Assembly: GCF_002104455.1 (NCBI RefSeq)
Contig: NZ_NBOC01000009.1
Coordinates: 98,860 to 162,859, forward strand
Source of the DNA: Colwellia chukchiensis
GTDB lineage: Bacteria; Pseudomonadota; Gammaproteobacteria; Enterobacterales; Alteromonadaceae
Length of the DNA: 64,000 bases
Direction of reading: 5' to 3'
Below the pieces are notes generated by a model, which was not told the DNA's origin, made no database searches, and saw only the letters and a list, made by a program, of their open reading frames with translations. Positions 1 through 8,151 of the stretch are shown piece by piece. The translations under genes were made by a program, and so were the position numbers. Each line of letters opens with the position of its first letter. Positions within the stretch are counted from its first letter, which is position 1.

Positions 1-13
1 GGAACACGAGCTT

Positions 14-238
14 ATGACGAGCATATTAACCGAAAGCTGGATCGCGCCTGCCATTATCATTATTGCACTGGTGATTTTAATTGGTAATTTAAGTACCTTT
101 CAAAAGAGTGCTAAAACACCTTTGCGTAAAAAAGGCCTCAATGATCTAAAAGAAACCTTGCCTAGAAGCCAAAAGTCAGCTCAAAAAATGCCAACCATGG
201 CCAGTAAATCCTCGTTGCATCAACATAAGAAAAAGTAA
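14..238 (+). CDS. small single-pass membrane protein, DUF2897-like
   Basis: Encodes 74 residues. Residues 8-27 form one hydrophobic segment, followed by a very basic tail (KSAKTPLRKK, ending HQHKKK). A short N-terminal membrane helix followed by a charged tail with a K-S-A-x-x-P-L-x-K stretch resembles the DUF2897 family of small gammaproteobacterial membrane proteins. That assignment is from memory of the family, not a search. Purine-rich GGAACACGAG lies just before the ATG and could serve as ribosome binding site. The gene begins so near the window edge that its upstream context is unseen. Function unknown. Confidence 0.5.
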   Translation: MTSILTESWIAPAIIIIALVILIGNLSTFQKSAKTPLRKKGLNDLKETLPRSQKSAQKMPTMASKSSLHQHKKK

Positions 239-301
239 CGCCTGACTCGCGTCTACCTAAGTGGTCAGTTGTAAGCTAATGATTTTTAAGGGCCAATACA
301 A

Positions 302-1021
302 TTATGCTGCCTGCTGCAATTGTTGTAAGTAACCTAAATAACGTTTAGTTAGTGCGATAAATAGCCAGATTAAGGTTAACGGAAATAAGATCAGAAAAAG
401 GTATTGGCTGTACATTAAAGGTAGTAACACAGCCATTGCTAAACCTATAGCATATAGACTTAATACCCACTTTTGCGTGCGGGCAAATTTAAATGCAGAA
501 ACAAAATTTCCCACCACCCCAAAGTTTTTCAAGCGCGCTATCATACAGGGTAATATTCCTAACACTAGTGATAACATTGCAAAGAGCCACGCCAAAGAGA
601 TATTAAACCAATAAAAACTATTACTCGAATAGGCCTCTTTTTTGCTACTGATATTAAAGGCCTTCGCCAAAAACGAGTTGGTGTCGACATATAAACTATA
701 AATAGCAATCGCGTCTGTCATCCAGATCAAAAAAAACAAGCCTTGTACCAAAGCTACTAAAGCAACATTGGCGATAATATTGCTTTTAGGTACTTGATTG
801 CTTTCAGGTGTACTTGATAGAAGTAACGGATGTAATGCTAAGCTGACTAAAGGCGTGAATAAAATAAAGCCCGCACAAAACGAGATATACATCGCAGTAA
901 GCTCAAAACTCGCTAATAACTGCTGTATTGCGATCGCAATAGCAAATATCATGACTGACGCGAACAAAATTAAAAAGCCACTTAATTGACGATTTTTTTG
1001 CAAAAAATTTGTTGTCGGCAT
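302..1021 (-). CDS. hypothetical polytopic membrane protein
   Basis: About 239 residues with roughly six hydrophobic segments and little polar sequence, so an inner-membrane protein. I do not recognise the family. The reading frame opens further upstream at a TTG (1039), but the ATG at 1021 followed by PTTNFLQKNRQ is the more natural start. It lies downstream of, and in the same direction as, the CDF transporter gene, with about 130 bp between them, so it may or may not share a transcript. No catalytic motif is visible. Confidence 0.5.
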   Translation of the reverse strand: MPTTNFLQKNRQLSGFLILFASVMIFAIAIAIQQLLASFELTAMYISFCAGFILFTPLVSLALHPLLLSSTPESNQVPKSNIIANVALVALVQGLFFLIWMTDAIAIYSLYVDTNSFLAKAFNISSKKEAYSSNSFYWFNISLAWLFAMLSLVLGILPCMIARLKNFGVVGNFVSAFKFARTQKWVLSLYAIGLAMAVLLPLMYSQYLFLILFPLTLIWLFIALTKRYLGYLQQLQQAA

Positions 1022-1152
1022 AACCAAAACCCATAGCAAACCAGTGACTATAATAAAATATAAATAGCCATGATTACTTGATTTACATCGTTTTTAAGTC
1101 ATTAAACAAATGCTTTTTGGGGCCTTTACCAGCAGATTACAAGCAATATCGG

Positions 1153-2043
1153 TTAGTTATGTTGACAACCATAGGCTTCAATTTGCAAGACGCTCATGCT
1201 CACAGCAAACTGCTCTTTGAGCACACGTTCAATTTGCATACGACAAACCTGATCATGTTTTTCAATGGTACATTCGTGTTTTAAAACAATGTGCGCGCCA
1301 ACAACAACTTGGTCATTATCACATTGCACAATTAAGTTGTGCACATTGTCTATATGGTCAATGGTCAGCAGCGCCGCCTCTATTTTCTTTAATGCAGGTA
1401 AACGCACACCATTAAAAAATAACCCTTTCACACAACGATACAGTAGCTTTGAGCCGGTATAAAGTACGAATATCGAAATAAAAATACTCGAAAGCGAGTC
1501 AACTGCGGTCCAGCCTGTAGCATGAATAACCACACTGGTTACAAAGGTAACAATTGTCGAGAGTATATCAAAAAACGTATGCAGGAAAACCGCATAAACA
1601 TTGACACTATCTTTACGACCTTTATATAAGACAATGGCTGACGCCGCGTGAAATAAAAAGCCCAATGAAGCCGTGGTTGACATCACGAAGGTATTTATTT
1701 CATGCTCATTATGGTGCTCGTGCCCTAGCAACCTATCAGCGCCTTGAAAAATAATCCAACAGCTGATTAAAAGATACAAGCTACCATTAATTAAGCCACC
1801 AGAAAGCTCGAGTCGACGATAACCATCGCTAAAAGTACGACCAAATTTAATCGCTAGTGTTGATGCGATTAACGCAATAAACAAGGAGCTGTTATGTACA
1901 AATAAATGCCCAGCATCGGCATAAACCGCGAGGGAATTTGCGTAGTAGGCACCAAAAAGTTGTATCAGCATAAAAACACTGGTAATTGCCAATGCAATTA
2001 ACAAGCGCCTTTGTGATGATTTATGCGTAGTTAAAGTATTCAT
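1153..2043 (-). CDS. cation diffusion facilitator (CDF) family metal transporter
   Basis: 296 residues with six predicted membrane helices and a C-terminal cytoplasmic domain, the layout of proton-coupled Zn2+/Co2+ efflux proteins such as CzcD and ZitB. Helix 5 carries the expected H155-x3-D159 metal-site pair (LHTFFD). Helix 2, where the family has HxxxD or DxxxD, reads D43-A-G-H46-L-F-V-H50, so the second acidic ligand is replaced by His; the CAT codon was read directly. A His-rich loop (GHEHHNEHE, residues 107-115) sits between helices 3 and 4. Metal export is the family role; the metal preference here is uncertain because of the altered site. Confidence 0.85.
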   Translation of the reverse strand: MNTLTTHKSSQRRLLIALAITSVFMLIQLFGAYYANSLAVYADAGHLFVHNSSLFIALIASTLAIKFGRTFSDGYRRLELSGGLINGSLYLLISCWIIFQGADRLLGHEHHNEHEINTFVMSTTASLGFLFHAASAIVLYKGRKDSVNVYAVFLHTFFDILSTIVTFVTSVVIHATGWTAVDSLSSIFISIFVLYTGSKLLYRCVKGLFFNGVRLPALKKIEAALLTIDHIDNVHNLIVQCDNDQVVVGAHIVLKHECTIEKHDQVCRMQIERVLKEQFAVSMSVLQIEAYGCQHN

Positions 2044-2100
2044 GCAAAAATTGCCATTTTGTGTGCCTATTTTGGGTAAGCGCTTGGTACTTAAAACGTA

Positions 2101-3405
2101 CTACTGTGCCCAATATGCTTGATCTAAGCTGTTTTCCCGTTCCGGTAAGCCGCGTGATAATCGTGGTGCGTGTTGTACTAATACTTCATAGCTTGCACGA
2201 TTAGCGTATTTACTCATTTGTGATAACGACGAGTAGGTCAATGCTGGCTGCTTATGCTTGCTCGAATTTGCCACCATATTTTTGTGGTAAACATTGGCAC
2301 TTAAATCATGCAATATCGCGGCAAGTACCGCATCACCGGCACCATTGGTGTTTTTTATACTTTCAGGCCCACCCATATAAGGTGCAGAATGTGTATAGAT
2401 ACGCAATGGCTTTTGACAATCTTTTAACAGCATAGGTCGAGAATATTCAAATTGATTAAAGAGCTCAATTTCAGCAGAAACTAGCGGGTAATCACTTTCT
2501 CGCTTAAAAGTTTCATCAACAAAGCCCGCCATATAAATGCCATCTTTACCTGCGGTACAAATGCACAAATCAACCCAATCTAAGCACCTGTTCGCGGCAA
2601 GCAACGGGCTTTCGATACCGGTTATTGCTAGCGCTTCTTCTTCGTTCATTGATAAGATATTGACATGCTTTTTCACAAAGTTCTGCCAAAAGCTAGGCTC
2701 TTTTTCTATAAGATGTTTAGTGCCGAGCGTCAATACCACTGGCACACCGGCCGCGTTGGCGCACTTTACCGCTTTAATTGCCGCTTCTGTCATAGTGTCA
2801 CCTGCTTGCGTTCGCATCAGATAGGCACTTATCACTAATGCCGAAGCGCCGGCAATTAATGTTTCATCAATCGAGTCTGGGTGTAGTCGATTAATTAAAC
2901 CGGCATTAATACCAAAGGTTCGCTCACCAACATCATCAATTAACGTAAAACAGCGACCAATAGGTCCGTCTACAGGTTGCAAGTAATTTAAATCAACACG
3001 CGATGAGGTATTGCTGAGAAATCGGTATGCATAATCACCAACATGGATATCGTTTGACATAACCCCAAGCAACACCGAACGATCATCTGCAAGCACAGAG
3101 TAATTATGCATGGTATTGCCTATGGTGCCGCCAGCAAATTCATAGTTGATCAGTGACTCGTCTTTTAAGCGCTGATAAAGACGCTCAGTAACATCATCTG
3201 AAATAACTTGTGACATACCCGGGTGTAAATCAAATTCTGCCAAAAAGTTATGATCAACCTTGGCTTCTATATCGACTAACACCTGATCAATACCAACAAT
3301 ATAATTATTATTCGCTTGTGAGTTAGGATTAACTTGATTGTTTAAGGGGTTTTTATTGTCGACGGGAAAATAGTGTTTGTGCTGACGACGTCCTGGAAAC
3401 TTCAT
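2101..3405 (-). CDS. gsk: inosine/guanosine kinase
   Basis: Phosphorylates guanosine and inosine to GMP and IMP in purine salvage. The 434-residue product has the same length as E. coli Gsk and resembles it throughout: MKFPGRRQHKHYFPVD at the N-terminus, FAGGTIGNTMHNYSVLADD, and the PfkB-family C-terminal signature NTNGAGDAVLAA with its catalytic Asp. The open frame extends 23 codons further upstream, but the start at 3405 matches the family N-terminus and the upstream stretch does not, so I chose it. The gene stands alone between the CDF transporter and an unknown gene, all on the minus strand. Confidence 0.93.
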   Translation of the reverse strand: MKFPGRRQHKHYFPVDNKNPLNNQVNPNSQANNNYIVGIDQVLVDIEAKVDHNFLAEFDLHPGMSQVISDDVTERLYQRLKDESLINYEFAGGTIGNTMHNYSVLADDRSVLLGVMSNDIHVGDYAYRFLSNTSSRVDLNYLQPVDGPIGRCFTLIDDVGERTFGINAGLINRLHPDSIDETLIAGASALVISAYLMRTQAGDTMTEAAIKAVKCANAAGVPVVLTLGTKHLIEKEPSFWQNFVKKHVNILSMNEEEALAITGIESPLLAANRCLDWVDLCICTAGKDGIYMAGFVDETFKRESDYPLVSAEIELFNQFEYSRPMLLKDCQKPLRIYTHSAPYMGGPESIKNTNGAGDAVLAAILHDLSANVYHKNMVANSSKHKQPALTYSSLSQMSKYANRASYEVLVQHAPRLSRGLPERENSLDQAYWAQ

Positions 3406-3593
3406 GCAGTAATACGCGGTTGTTGGCAAAAAACGAATTATAGCGCAATGGGCTTTGGTTTGACCAGAAAACATCGCGGTAAATCGCAGAGAATTATTTG
3501 TTTAGCAACAAACTATGATTATCATATTAATAGTACAGCGACTCTTTATCGTTAAAACAGTGATAAAACAAAAAAATAAAAGCCGCGTTAATG

Positions 3594-4121
3594 CTATTGC
3601 AATTGCTGGAATTTTTCATAGATAAACTGAGGATTAGAAATTGCAAAGCCATTAAGCGCTAACCAATTAATAGCTTGTTTTGGCTCAGTGAAAACACATC
3701 GTTCATAGCCGGCGTTTAGATCTGTTTTGGGAATAATTCGCTCTAATTGTGACTGTTTTAAAAAACTTTTGGTGTATACATGACTGTCTTTAACGCAGCC
3801 ATTGGCTATAAACCATTCACACAACTCAGTAACGTGATGCTCGATATCAGGCGTTCCTAACTGCCACTGCTCAAAAATAGACATAATCGCCCATTGCTTA
3901 CCAAGCAGCGGTAAGGTTACCCGTTTAAATTCTTGGCAAAACGTGACTATCGCTTCTTCATTCCAGGCATCTGCAAACCAAATAACAGCGACCTGGTTAT
4001 CAATTTTAATTTCCCAACGACCATGTTCTGCAAGCATAATATCACTATCAAACTCTTTTATATTGGCTATTTTTTTACCATGTGATTTAAAAACATTCAA
4101 GCAAAAGTGATGAAGTTCCAT
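3594..4121 (-). CDS. hypothetical protein
   Basis: 175 residues, soluble, with no signal peptide or membrane segment and no motif I can assign. The middle (AEHGRWEIKIDNQVAVIWFADAWN begins near residue 30) alternates strands and helices somewhat like SpoIIAA/STAS-type folds, but this is only an impression. The ATG at 4121 has AGGA almost touching it, which is poor spacing; a start at the internal Met29 would give 147 residues and is possible. It borders the repeat island downstream of gsk. Confidence 0.5.
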   Translation of the reverse strand: MELHHFCLNVFKSHGKKIANIKEFDSDIMLAEHGRWEIKIDNQVAVIWFADAWNEEAIVTFCQEFKRVTLPLLGKQWAIMSIFEQWQLGTPDIEHHVTELCEWFIANGCVKDSHVYTKSFLKQSQLERIIPKTDLNAGYERCVFTEPKQAINWLALNGFAISNPQFIYEKFQQLQ

Positions 4122-4270
4122 TCCTGTTAGCGTGACATAAGCCGTTAAAATAACCTACTTAAGATATTGAAAGTGTTAATGAATGGAACGATACTGAATA
4201 TGGCGTGGTATTCCAATTAGCGCTACTATATCTACGCATATTGGCCATCAAGAAGAAAACACATCTAGTG

Positions 4271-4339
4271 CAGCAGCGCCGAGGGAGTCCAGAGGGGGCT
4301 CGGCGTGTAGCCCCTTCTGGGTGCAGTCGCCACTGCGAC
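4271..4339. repeat. GC-rich interspersed hairpin repeat, copy 1
   Basis: Begins with CAGCAGCGCCGAGGGAGTCC and ends near CACTGCGAC. GCCGAG pairs with CTCGGC, and GGGGCT pairs with AGCCCC, so two mutually exclusive hairpins are possible. Other copies: 4593-4660, 4751-4791 (3' part only), 5045-5112 and 5708-5775. The flank before this copy also resembles the flank before the 5708 copy. Confidence 0.8.
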
Positions 4340-4494
4340 AATTATAAGTTAGAGTCCATATAAACTTAATGTGTACCTGACCCCATTTAATTTAAGCAAA
4401 CGCTCCTTCAAACCTTTTGGAGAATTACCGTAGGTAGAAACAAGCGCTAAGTCTGCTTTGGAAAAATGCTGAGTAAATTAACCTATCGCTGCTA

Positions 4495-4516
4495 TGGCTA
4501 TCATGGATGATAGCCA
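4495..4516. repeat. 22-bp palindrome centred on CATGGATG
   Basis: TGGCTATCAT, GG, ATGATAGCCA: perfect 10-bp arms around a central GG. A second palindrome, GCACAT-GG-ATGTGC, follows at 4526-4539. Both recur at 4947-4968 and 4978-4991 in the second tandem unit. Confidence 0.85.
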
Positions 4517-4592
4517 AGCGAAGTAGCACATGGATGTGCGTTCTAAGCGTTAGCTTGTCGATAGATTAAATTACGAAGAAGTACATTTTGAT

Positions 4593-4660
4593 AGCAGCGC
4601 CGAGGGAGTCCAGAGGGAGCTCGGCGTTTAGCCCCTTCTGGGTGCAGTCGGCACCCCGAC
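4593..4660. repeat. GC-rich interspersed hairpin repeat, copy 2
   Basis: Same element as at 4271-4339, with GGGAGCTCGG in place of GGGGGCTCGG and CGTTTAG in place of CGTGTAG. It ends CAGTCGGCACCCCGAC and lies inside unit 1 of the 452-bp tandem repeat. Confidence 0.8.
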
Positions 4661-4750
4661 ACCAAACCAGTATGATAACTCCAAAATGCTAAATTAGAGT
4701 AAGTTGGATCTAGTTTCGTAAATTGAACAACTTGGAGTTCAATTTATCTG

Positions 4751-4791
4751 CTCGGCGTGTAGCCCCTTCTGGGTGCCGTCGCCACTGCGAC
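4751..4791. repeat. GC-rich interspersed hairpin repeat, copy 3 (3' part only)
   Basis: Starts abruptly at CTCGGCGTGTAG at the junction between the two tandem units and lacks the 5' half of the element. The duplication boundary therefore falls inside this element. Confidence 0.75.
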
Positions 4792-5044
4792 AATTATAAG
4801 TTAGAGTCCATATAAACTTAATGTGTACCTGACCCCATTTAATTTAAGCAAACACTCCTTCAAACCTTTTGGAGAATTACCATAGGTAGAAACAAGCGCT
4901 AAGTCTGCTTTGGAAAAATGCTGAGTAAATTAACCTATCGCTGCTATGGCTATCATGGATGATAGCCAAGCGAAGTAGCACATGGATGTGCGTTCTAAGC
5001 GTTAGCTTGCCGATAGATTAAATTACGAAGAAGTACATTTTGAT

Positions 5045-5112
5045 AGCAGCGCCGTGGGAGTCCAGAGGGGGCTCGGCGTGTAGCCCCTTCTGGGTGCAGT
5101 CGGCACCCCGAC
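5045..5112. repeat. GC-rich interspersed hairpin repeat, copy 4
   Basis: Counterpart of copy 2 in the second tandem unit (+452 bp). One arm base differs (GCCGTGGG instead of GCCGAGGG), which weakens the outer stem. Confidence 0.8.
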
Positions 5113-5219
5113 ACCAAACCAGTATGATAACTCCAAGATGCTAAATTAGAGTAAGTTGGATCTAGTTTCGTAAATTGAACAGCTTGGCGTTTAATTTTTC
5201 TGCTTGGCGTCGCAGTCGA

Positions 5220-5233
5220 CTGCATGGATGCAG
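5220..5233. repeat. 14-bp palindrome centred on CATGGATG
   Basis: CTGCAT-GG-ATGCAG. The arms differ from the other members but the CATGGATG centre is the same. A GGGATGC...GCATCCC hairpin follows at about 5281-5303, and the reverse-oriented member GCCAT-CC-ATGGC lies at 5403-5414. Confidence 0.8.
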
Positions 5234-5603
5234 GAGTTAGAGCAACGCAGGACGCTGTTGCCGAGGCGACGACACCCAAAGGGATGCTGCCTCCGGCATC
5301 CCCTTGGAACCCCACGGAGCCCCAGCTCAGCAAAACATTCCAACAGAATTTAGGCACGAAGTTTATACCTGCCGAAAATCGTCCTTTCACACGGCAGTCT
5401 ACGCCATCCATGGCTCCGATAAACATCGCACTTATCTACATTCAGTTTCCATTGCTGAGATGGGTTTGGAGTCTGCTGAACTTGCAGTGCTCTAATATCA
5501 CTTTATTAACAAGCTTTTAGGTAAGTTAAAGATAAAAACTACAGTTTAAATAAACACCAAATCTGCTTCATTAAACGCTGGAATGATGGCCAATATTCAC
5601 GTA

Positions 5604-5625
5604 TCACTGGCATGGATGCCAGTGA
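5604..5625. repeat. 22-bp palindrome centred on CATGGATG
   Basis: TCACTGGCAT, GG, ATGCCAGTGA: perfect 10-bp arms around GG. It is followed directly by a 12-bp inverted repeat with one mismatch (GTGCTGTTGGCA and TGCCATCAGCAC, eight bases between). Confidence 0.85.
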
Positions 5626-5707
5626 AAGTGCTGTTGGCACACGGACATGCCATCAGCACTGGTACATCGAACAATATTGGACATCATGGAGGAAACACGT
5701 TTAATGT

Positions 5708-5775
5708 AGCAGCGCCGAGGGAGTCCAGAGGGGGCTCGGCGCGTAGCCCCTTCTGGGTGCAGTCGGCACCCCGAC
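5708..5775. repeat. GC-rich interspersed hairpin repeat, copy 5
   Basis: Lies outside the tandem duplication, about 600 bp downstream. It keeps both hairpin arms, ends CAGTCGGCACCCCGAC, and shares its left flank (ATATTGG, CATCA, GAAACAC) with copy 1. Confidence 0.8.
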
Positions 5776-5882
5776 AATATAAACAATTTAAGCTGAAGCG
5801 ACCGCTATAGCCATTAAGGCAAGCTAATGGCTTTATAAATACTAAAGCTCGACCCTAACGACTTGATCTGATAAAACAGATA

Positions 5883-5919
5883 AAAAACCCGCACTCTCTA
5901 TGCGAGAATGCGGGTTTTC
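5883..5919 (-). terminator. rho-independent terminator after sucD
   Basis: A stem with AAAACCCGCA paired to TGCGGGTTTT, plus CTCTC with GAGA inside, gives a strong hairpin with A/T tracts on both sides. It lies about 30 bp past the sucD stop and can end transcription from either direction. Confidence 0.85.
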
Positions 5920-5951
5920 ATAAAGAATAACAGTTTGCAATCAAAAGCTGA

Positions 5952-6824
5952 TTACCAACCGGTTTTCTCTTTAAGTGCTACACCGATATCCGCTAAAGAA
6001 CGCACAGTTTTAACACCTGCCGCTTCTAGTGCTGCGAATTTCTCATCAGCTGTACCTTTACCACCAGCGATAATCGCGCCAGCGTGACCCATACGCTTAC
6101 CTTCTGGTGCGGTAACACCAGCAATGTAGGATACCACAGGCTTAGTTACGTTGGCTTTGATGTATTCAGCTGCTTCTTCTTCAGCAGTACCACCAATTTC
6201 ACCAATCATAACGATAGCTTCTGTTTGTGGATCGTTTTCAAACATTTCCAATACGTCGATGAAGTTAGTACCTGGGATAGGGTCGCCACCAATACCAACA
6301 CAAGTTGATTGGCCAAAACCAGCATCTGTGGTTTGTTTAACAGCTTCATAGGTAAGCGTACCAGAACGTGAAACAATACCTACTTTACCCGGCTTGTGAA
6401 TGTGACCCGGCATGATACCAATTTTAGTTTCGCCTGGCGTGATAACACCTGGACAGTTAGGACCGATCATACGCACGCCAGATTGATCAAGCTTAGCTTT
6501 AACGTCAACCATATCTAAAGTTGGAATACCTTCAGTGATAGTAACGATAAGCTCGATGCCGGCATCAATAGCTTCTAAAATTGCATCTTTACAGAACGGA
6601 GCAGGAACATAGATAACGGTAGCGGTTGCGCCCGTTGCTTCTACGGCATCACGCACTGTGTTAAATACTGGTAGGCCTAAATGCGTTTGACCGCCTTTAC
6701 CTGGGCTTACGCCACCAACCATTTGTGTACCGTACTCAAGTGCTTGCTCTGAGTGGAATGTACCTTGACCACCCGTGAAACCTTGACAGATTACTTTCGT
6801 ATCTTTGTTAATTAAAACAGACAT
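5952..6824 (-). CDS. sucD: succinyl-CoA synthetase alpha subunit
   Basis: Forms the SucCD complex that converts succinyl-CoA, phosphate and ADP or GDP into succinate, CoA and NTP in the TCA cycle. 290 residues, the usual length. The N-terminal CoA-binding Rossmann region ([11 protein letters not shown]) and the phosphorylated active-site His247 ([12 protein letters not shown]) are both present. The ATG overlaps the sucC stop as TAATG, so the two are translationally coupled. It is the last gene of sdhCDAB-sucABCD and is followed by a strong terminator. Confidence 0.97.
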   Translation of the reverse strand: MSVLINKDTKVICQGFTGGQGTFHSEQALEYGTQMVGGVSPGKGGQTHLGLPVFNTVRDAVEATGATATVIYVPAPFCKDAILEAIDAGIELIVTITEGIPTLDMVDVKAKLDQSGVRMIGPNCPGVITPGETKIGIMPGHIHKPGKVGIVSRSGTLTYEAVKQTTDAGFGQSTCVGIGGDPIPGTNFIDVLEMFENDPQTEAIVMIGEIGGTAEEEAAEYIKANVTKPVVSYIAGVTAPEGKRMGHAGAIIAGGKGTADEKFAALEAAGVKTVRSLADIGVALKEKTGW

Positions 6825-7990
6825 TATTTGCCCTCCGCAGCGGCTACAACTTTAGTGGCTGCATCAGATAATGACTCAGCAGCAATGATATCTAAGCCTG
6901 AATTTTTAAGAACTTCACGACCCGCTTCTGCATTAGTACCTTCTAAGCGAACAACCACTGGCACTTGCACGCCAACTTCTTTAACTGCAGCGATAATACC
7001 TTCAGCAATCATGTCACAACGCACGATACCACCAAAGATGTTTACTAATACTGCTTTAACGTTGTCGTCAGATAGGATAATTTTAAATGCTTCTGAAACA
7101 CGCTCTTTAGTTGCCCCGCCACCAACGTCTAGGAAGTTAGCTGGCTTGCCGCCGTGTAAATTAACAATATCCATAGTGCCCATAGCAAGGCCAGCACCGT
7201 TAACCATACAACCTACGTTACCGTCTAAAGCAACATAGTTTAACTCAAAACGTGCGGCATGTGCTTCACGCTCGTCTTCTTGAGATGGATCGTGGAAGGC
7301 GCGCATTTTTGGTTGACGGTATAAGGCATTACCATCGATACCAATTTTACCGTCTAAACAGTGTAAGTTGCCTTCGTCTGTTATTACTAACGGGTTGATT
7401 TCTAATAACGCGAAATCAAAATCTTCAAACATTTGTGCAAGACCTAAAAAGATCTTAACAAATTGCTTCATTTGCGTTGGGTTTAAACCTAACTTGAAGC
7501 CTAACTCACGAGCTTGGTATGGTTGTGCACCAACTAGTGGGTCAATTTCTGCTTGGTGAATTAACTCTGGCGTTTCTTCAGCAATCTTTTCGATGTCAAC
7601 ACCGCCTTCTGTAGAGGCCATGAATACAACTTTACGGCTTGCACGGTCGACTACCGCACCTAGGTATAATTCGTTAGCAATATCGGTACAGCTTTCAACT
7701 AAAATTTTTGCTACCGGCTGACCATTTTCGTCAGTTTGGTAAGTGACTAGGTTTTTACCTAACCAATGTTGAGCAAACTCTTTGATCTCTTGCTTAGTTT
7801 TAACTAGCTTAACACCGCCAGCTTTACCACGGCCACCCGCGTGTACTTGGGTTTTAACAACCCACATATCGCCGCCGATTTTATCCGCTGCTTCTGCTGC
7901 TTCTTGAGGGGTATCGCAAGCGAAACCTTCAGAAACAGGTAAACCATATTCAGCGAACAATTGTTTCGCTTGATATTCATGCAAATTCAT
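6824..7990 (-). CDS. sucC: succinyl-CoA synthetase beta subunit
   Basis: The ATP-grasp subunit of succinyl-CoA synthetase, 388 residues as in E. coli. The N-terminus [16 protein letters not shown] and the nucleotide-binding ATP-grasp half are typical, and the C-terminal ligase half contains [13 protein letters not shown] and [10 protein letters not shown]. It is preceded by 161 bp after sucB that contain a 10-bp inverted repeat and room for an extra promoter. Its stop overlaps the sucD start by one base. Confidence 0.97.
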   Translation of the reverse strand: MNLHEYQAKQLFAEYGLPVSEGFACDTPQEAAEAADKIGGDMWVVKTQVHAGGRGKAGGVKLVKTKQEIKEFAQHWLGKNLVTYQTDENGQPVAKILVESCTDIANELYLGAVVDRASRKVVFMASTEGGVDIEKIAEETPELIHQAEIDPLVGAQPYQARELGFKLGLNPTQMKQFVKIFLGLAQMFEDFDFALLEINPLVITDEGNLHCLDGKIGIDGNALYRQPKMRAFHDPSQEDEREAHAARFELNYVALDGNVGCMVNGAGLAMGTMDIVNLHGGKPANFLDVGGGATKERVSEAFKIILSDDNVKAVLVNIFGGIVRCDMIAEGIIAAVKEVGVQVPVVVRLEGTNAEAGREVLKNSGLDIIAAESLSDAATKVVAAAEGK

Positions 7991-8020
7991 GGTGTTTTAT
8001 CCATTTATCTGTAGATGAAA

Positions 8021-8049
8021 ATGGCAATAAGGTTTTAAATTATTGCCAT
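8021..8049 (-). terminator. stem-loop between sucB and sucC
   Basis: ATGGCAATAA (8021-8030) pairs perfectly with TTATTGCCAT (8040-8049) across a 9-base loop. On the minus strand it is followed only by TTTTC, so it may act as a weak terminator, a processing site or an mRNA 3'-end stabiliser that tunes sucAB against sucCD. Confidence 0.45.
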
Positions 8050-8151
8050 CGAAAAAAGTAGATCGATTATAGTACAAAAGCTCTAATGCGCATAGTCTTT
8101 ACAGCCTAAAACTATAATCAAAATCAACATATATATTTATGATGTTATGTA

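Larger units (their letters stand above)
4299..5202. repeat. tandem direct repeat, two units of 452 bp
   Basis: Unit 1 is 4299-4750 and unit 2 is 4751-5202. Corresponding landmarks are displaced by exactly 452 bp throughout: CTCGGCGTGTAG at 4299 and 4751, the next hairpin arm at 4620 and 5072, and CCCCATTTAA at 4381 and 4833. By eye the two units differ at about a dozen positions with no gap. A third unit starts after 5202 but diverges after a few bases. Each unit contains two palindromes and one copy of the GC-rich element. Confidence 0.9.
4122..5830. other. gene-free repeat island between an unknown gene and sucD
   Basis: About 1.7 kb with no believable gene. Short open frames here translate repeat sequence (several share the string CRLHPEGATRRAPSGLPRRC). 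The stretch contains a 452-bp tandem duplication, five copies of a GC-rich hairpin element and at least seven short palindromes centred on CATGGATG or its reverse. It ends with an 8-bp inverted repeat (AGCCATTA and TAATGGCT, 5809-5832) before the sucD terminator. Confidence 0.8.

Noticed and set aside
4299..5202. CRISPR array
   Set aside because: Two 452-bp units are far too long; no regularly spaced 25-40 bp repeats or cas genes.
4159..5786. Short open frames in the repeat island sharing CRLHPEGATRRAPSGLPRRC
   Set aside because: The shared peptide is the translation of the GC-rich repeat itself, seen in several frames. Flanks differ and no ribosome binding site is present.
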